Source: JAUVYV01 sp964394625
GTDB taxonomy: Bacteria; Planctomycetota; Phycisphaerae; Sedimentisphaerales; Anaerobacaceae
DNA: 7,535 bases
Assembly: GCA_964394625.1 (NCBI GenBank)
Contig: CAYMYK010000148.1
Location: forward strand, 1 to 7,535
Reading direction: 5' to 3'
The position numbers and the translations under genes are program-made. The notes under the pieces are model-generated. The model was not told the origin of the DNA and searched no databases. It saw only the letters and a list, made by a program, of their open reading frames with translations. How positions within the stretch are numbered: position 1 is the stretch's first letter; each line of letters begins with the position of its first letter. This document shows, in pieces, positions 5,558-7,535 of this stretch.

Positions 5558-7279
5558 ATGGCAAAAAAAAATGAAGCGGTGCGATTGCCGAATATTCGCA
5601 GGGCGGAGCCGAAGGAGCCGGTAATCGGCGTATTTGCGACGAGCGACCCGAGGATAGATGAGGCGAGCAGGAAGCGGTGTCAGAATATCGTGAAGATGAC
5701 GGCGGATACTATCAATGGTGCGGTGGTGCTGCCGGACGGCATGCCGGTGCCGGTGGTGTATTCGACTGTCCTTGTGGACGGCGAGCGGCAGGCAGATACT
5801 GTCGCGCAGCAGTTCCGCAAGGCGGGTGTGGATATTCTTGTTTGTGTGCCGGATACGTGGGCGTTTCCGCAATTGACAACGATATCACTGCTGCAGCAGT
5901 TTCCAGAAAATACGCCAATCAACATTACGTGCGGTAACAGCGGGCCTAAGCCCGGCGTTGTCTATGCGCATGCGCTGAACGGCGCATTGGCTCAATACGG
6001 AAGGCCGGCGACGCTGAACGTCGGCAACTGGCCCGATACGGGGGCCGAGCCGAAGATGACCGCCCAGACGGCCAAAGCGCTTATCGACTGGTGCTATGCG
6101 GCTGTGACGGCTGTGGGACTGCGGGGCAGGCGGGTGGTAGTCTTCGGACACGACTCGATGGGGATGGAGACGGCTCTTGCGCATATCATACCGACGAGGA
6201 ACACATTCGGCTTAGAGATAACCCGGCTCGATATGAAACTGCTTAGCGATATGTTAAACAAAGGCGCCTATGATAAGAAGGAATTGAAGCGGCTGCGAGG
6301 TTGGATTAACAGATACGTCGGCGCCCGATTAGAGCTGCGGGACGATGCCGACAGCGAGCGGTTCGATCAGAGTTTGGCGATGTATCTGATTGTACGGGAT
6401 TTGATGGCGGATTTGAATGCGGTCGGCGGCGGGTTTATGAGCCAGCTCGAGTGGGGAAGCGATTTGCGAGGGACCCCCCTGCCGGTTGCGGATGCGATGG
6501 AATCGCTATTTAACAGTACATTTGACCATCAAGGTCGCAAAGCACCCCTGCCTTACGCGACGGAAGCAGATGTTCAGGGGCTGCTTACGATGCTGTTTAT
6601 GACGTATCTTAGCGGGGGCAGTCCGCCTTTGTTTATGGATTTTCGCAAGGTCTGGGAGGCATCAGAAATTAAAGAGCTGGCGGCAAAGCTCGGCTTGAAA
6701 CAGCTCGACAAGAAGGCCGACTGGTACACCAAGGGACTGGTCGATGGTGACAATTCGGGAAGCGCCGCTTTTGACTGGGCGGCCAGGCCGGGAGCGAGCG
6801 TGAAGGAGATTATGAGCAGAGTGAGTATGCCCTTAGCGGATGCGGGTTATTTTCCTGGCGGCGGCAACTCGGTGACGTTTATGACGCCGGGCGGCATTGA
6901 GGCAATAGCGGCTCGGATAGCTTACAGCAGCTTGAACGGTTTGTTTAGTATGGTATGGGACGAGGCGAGGACGACGGAGGTGCCGGAGAAATTAGCGCAG
7001 GCGATGTGTAATCTGACGACGCCCGACTGGCCCCATACGTTTGTGGTGCCCAAGTATGCGACTATGGTCGAATACAAGCAGTACCCCCCTGCCAACCATT
7101 TTCATACGACGTGGAATCTGCCGGTCGCCCGGCTGCAATACTGGATGGATTTGACAGGGGTACTGAGCGTAACGCCCTGGGCGGCAAGACCCGCATTTAT
7201 CGAAGGCGTTGACCGGCCCCAGCCGTTGATTCACCTTATCAACAGCGGCGAAGATGTCTATAAGCATCTCAGGAGCTGA
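5558..7279 (+). CDS. L-fucose isomerase family protein (FucI-like)
   Basis: A 573-residue cytoplasmic aldose-ketose isomerase, close to the 591 residues of E. coli FucI, which converts L-fucose to L-fuculose (and D-arabinose to D-ribulose) using Mn2+. Compared from memory with E. coli FucI, the metal and catalytic residues are all present: E336 in A-T-E-A-D (E337), D361 in F-M-D-F-R-K-V-W (D361) and H514 in P-A-N-H (H528). Other shared blocks are P-G-V-V-Y near 132-136, S-M-G-M (200-203), A-Y-D-K-K-E-L (237-243) and Y-F-P-G-G-G-N-S-V-T-F (431-441). The ATG at 5558 follows AGGGG (5545-5549) at 8 bases. It is the last gene of the transporter operon, so its substrate is probably the imported sugar. 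The regions between motifs are diverged, so the substrate may be another aldose. No kinase or aldolase follows in the window. Confidence 0.85.
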   Translation: MAKKNEAVRLPNIRRAEPKEPVIGVFATSDPRIDEASRKRCQNIVKMTADTINGAVVLPDGMPVPVVYSTVLVDGERQADTVAQQFRKAGVDILVCVPDTWAFPQLTTISLLQQFPENTPINITCGNSGPKPGVVYAHALNGALAQYGRPATLNVGNWPDTGAEPKMTAQTAKALIDWCYAAVTAVGLRGRRVVVFGHDSMGMETALAHIIPTRNTFGLEITRLDMKLLSDMLNKGAYDKKELKRLRGWINRYVGARLELRDDADSERFDQSLAMYLIVRDLMADLNAVGGGFMSQLEWGSDLRGTPLPVADAMESLFNSTFDHQGRKAPLPYATEADVQGLLTMLFMTYLSGGSPPLFMDFRKVWEASEIKELAAKLGLKQLDKKADWYTKGLVDGDNSGSAAFDWAARPGASVKEIMSRVSMPLADAGYFPGGGNSVTFMTPGGIEAIAARIAYSSLNGLFSMVWDEARTTEVPEKLAQAMCNLTTPDWPHTFVVPKYATMVEYKQYPPANHFHTTWNLPVARLQYWMDLTGVLSVTPWAARPAFIEGVDRPQPLIHLINSGEDVYKHLRS

Positions 7280-7291
7280 AAAGCAAAATTA

Positions 7292-7305
7292 GAGTATCGA
7301 CACTC
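7292..7305. other. near-perfect palindrome after the operon
   Basis: GAGTATCGACACTC is a 14-base palindrome with one mismatched pair, centred on TCGA, starting 13 bases after the isomerase stop. It could form a weak hairpin at the transcript end, but there is no T-run after it on either strand. Calling it a terminator would go beyond the evidence. Confidence 0.3.
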
Positions 7306-7316
7306 ACGATTGGCAT

Positions 7317-7475
7317 TCATTTGGGCACACACCCCCGCTCGGAGGGATTCGCTATACAATCGATTAGCCGGTTCTCGGCCATAACGGCAAAGTCAAAACA
7401 ATCTACCCGGCAGCCGTTGTTCATATCGCCGGTCAGGGCATAGGTACAAACAAACCTGAGCGGCGAATCCGGCAT
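7317..7475 (-). pseudogene. remnant of a dockerin-like C-terminal module
   Basis: Read on the minus strand, 52 codons end at TGA (7319-7317). They contain C-T-Y-A-L-T-G-D-M-N-N-G-C-R-V-D-C-F-D-F-A-V-M-A-E followed by N-R-L-I-D-C and a short tail C-V-P-K. This matches the EF-hand-like C-terminal module common in exported proteins of Phycisphaerae-type Planctomycetota, whose usual form is G-D-x-N-x-D-C-x-V-D-x-x-D-F-A-x-x-A-x-x-W-L. Loop residues D17, N19, D25 and D28 (counting from the ATG at 7475) remain. The usual third loop Asp is Gly21 and the usual Trp is Arg36. In the same frame a TGA lies immediately upstream of that ATG, with no well-placed ribosome binding site. It therefore looks like the tail of a lost or broken larger gene entering from the right, not an active gene. 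The family comparison is from memory. Confidence 0.6.
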
Positions 7476-7535
7476 TCAGACGCCTGTGCGGAGATTCTCT
7501 CCTTTCACCGGTGCGGCCTGCGGCGCTTCTCAAAG
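7476..7535. other. right-end sequence, possible continuation of the broken gene
   Basis: On the minus strand this holds 17 open codons between two TGA stops, in the same frame as the dockerin-like remnant, and I recognise no motif in them. AAAGGAGAG lies on that strand but about 20 bases from the ATG at 7475, too far to serve it. The stretch may be eroded coding sequence or plain intergenic DNA. Confidence 0.3.

Noticed and set aside
5543..5872. 109-codon minus-strand frame over the isomerase start
   Set aside because: It covers the isomerase ribosome binding site and N-terminus and has an Arg/His-rich composition expected of an antisense shadow.

Overview
The window most resembles a chromosome fragment from a member of the Planctomycetota, probably of the Phycisphaerae type. 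The best clue is a decayed reading frame on the minus strand near the right end (7317-7475). It carries the C-terminal dockerin-like module (D-x-N-N-x-C-x-V-D-x-x-D-F-A-x-M-A) that is repeated across many exported proteins of that group. The taxonomic call is an inference from remembered family patterns and was not checked by any search.

Layout. (1) Positions 1-1900 are accessory in character. There is an AT-rich non-coding leader with small hairpins, then a 10-codon frame reading like the start of a zinc-ribbon protein. Two nucleotides after its stop comes a small protein with a SmpA/OmlA (BamE)-like pattern (248-712). A 347-base gap follows, G-rich on its left and C-rich on its right. Next is a 277-residue protein (1060-1893), not recognised as a named family but carrying a possible PD-(D/E)XK nuclease signature. 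(2) Positions 1894-2078 are the leader of the main operon, with a duplicated gene end, a GC hairpin, a candidate promoter and an inverted repeat just before the ribosome binding site. (3) Positions 2079-7279 are one compact sugar-use operon on the plus strand: an RbsB-like substrate-binding protein, an RbsA-like double ATPase, an RbsC-like permease and an L-fucose isomerase-family enzyme. The first three genes overlap by 4 and 8 bases, and the isomerase follows after 32 bases. (4) Positions 7280-7535 hold no intact gene, only a short palindrome and the dockerin-like remnant.

How the genes work together. The binding protein would capture a monosaccharide outside the cytoplasmic membrane, the permease and ATPase would import it, and the isomerase would convert the aldose to a ketose. 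The isomerase makes L-fucose, D-arabinose or a similar aldose more likely than ribose, but the substrate cannot be fixed from sequence. No kinase, aldolase or regulator lies in the window.

The operon is a recognisable system rather than a new one. The less explained parts are the left-hand accessory genes, the zinc-ribbon stub, the structured gap at 713-1059 and the dockerin-like remnant.
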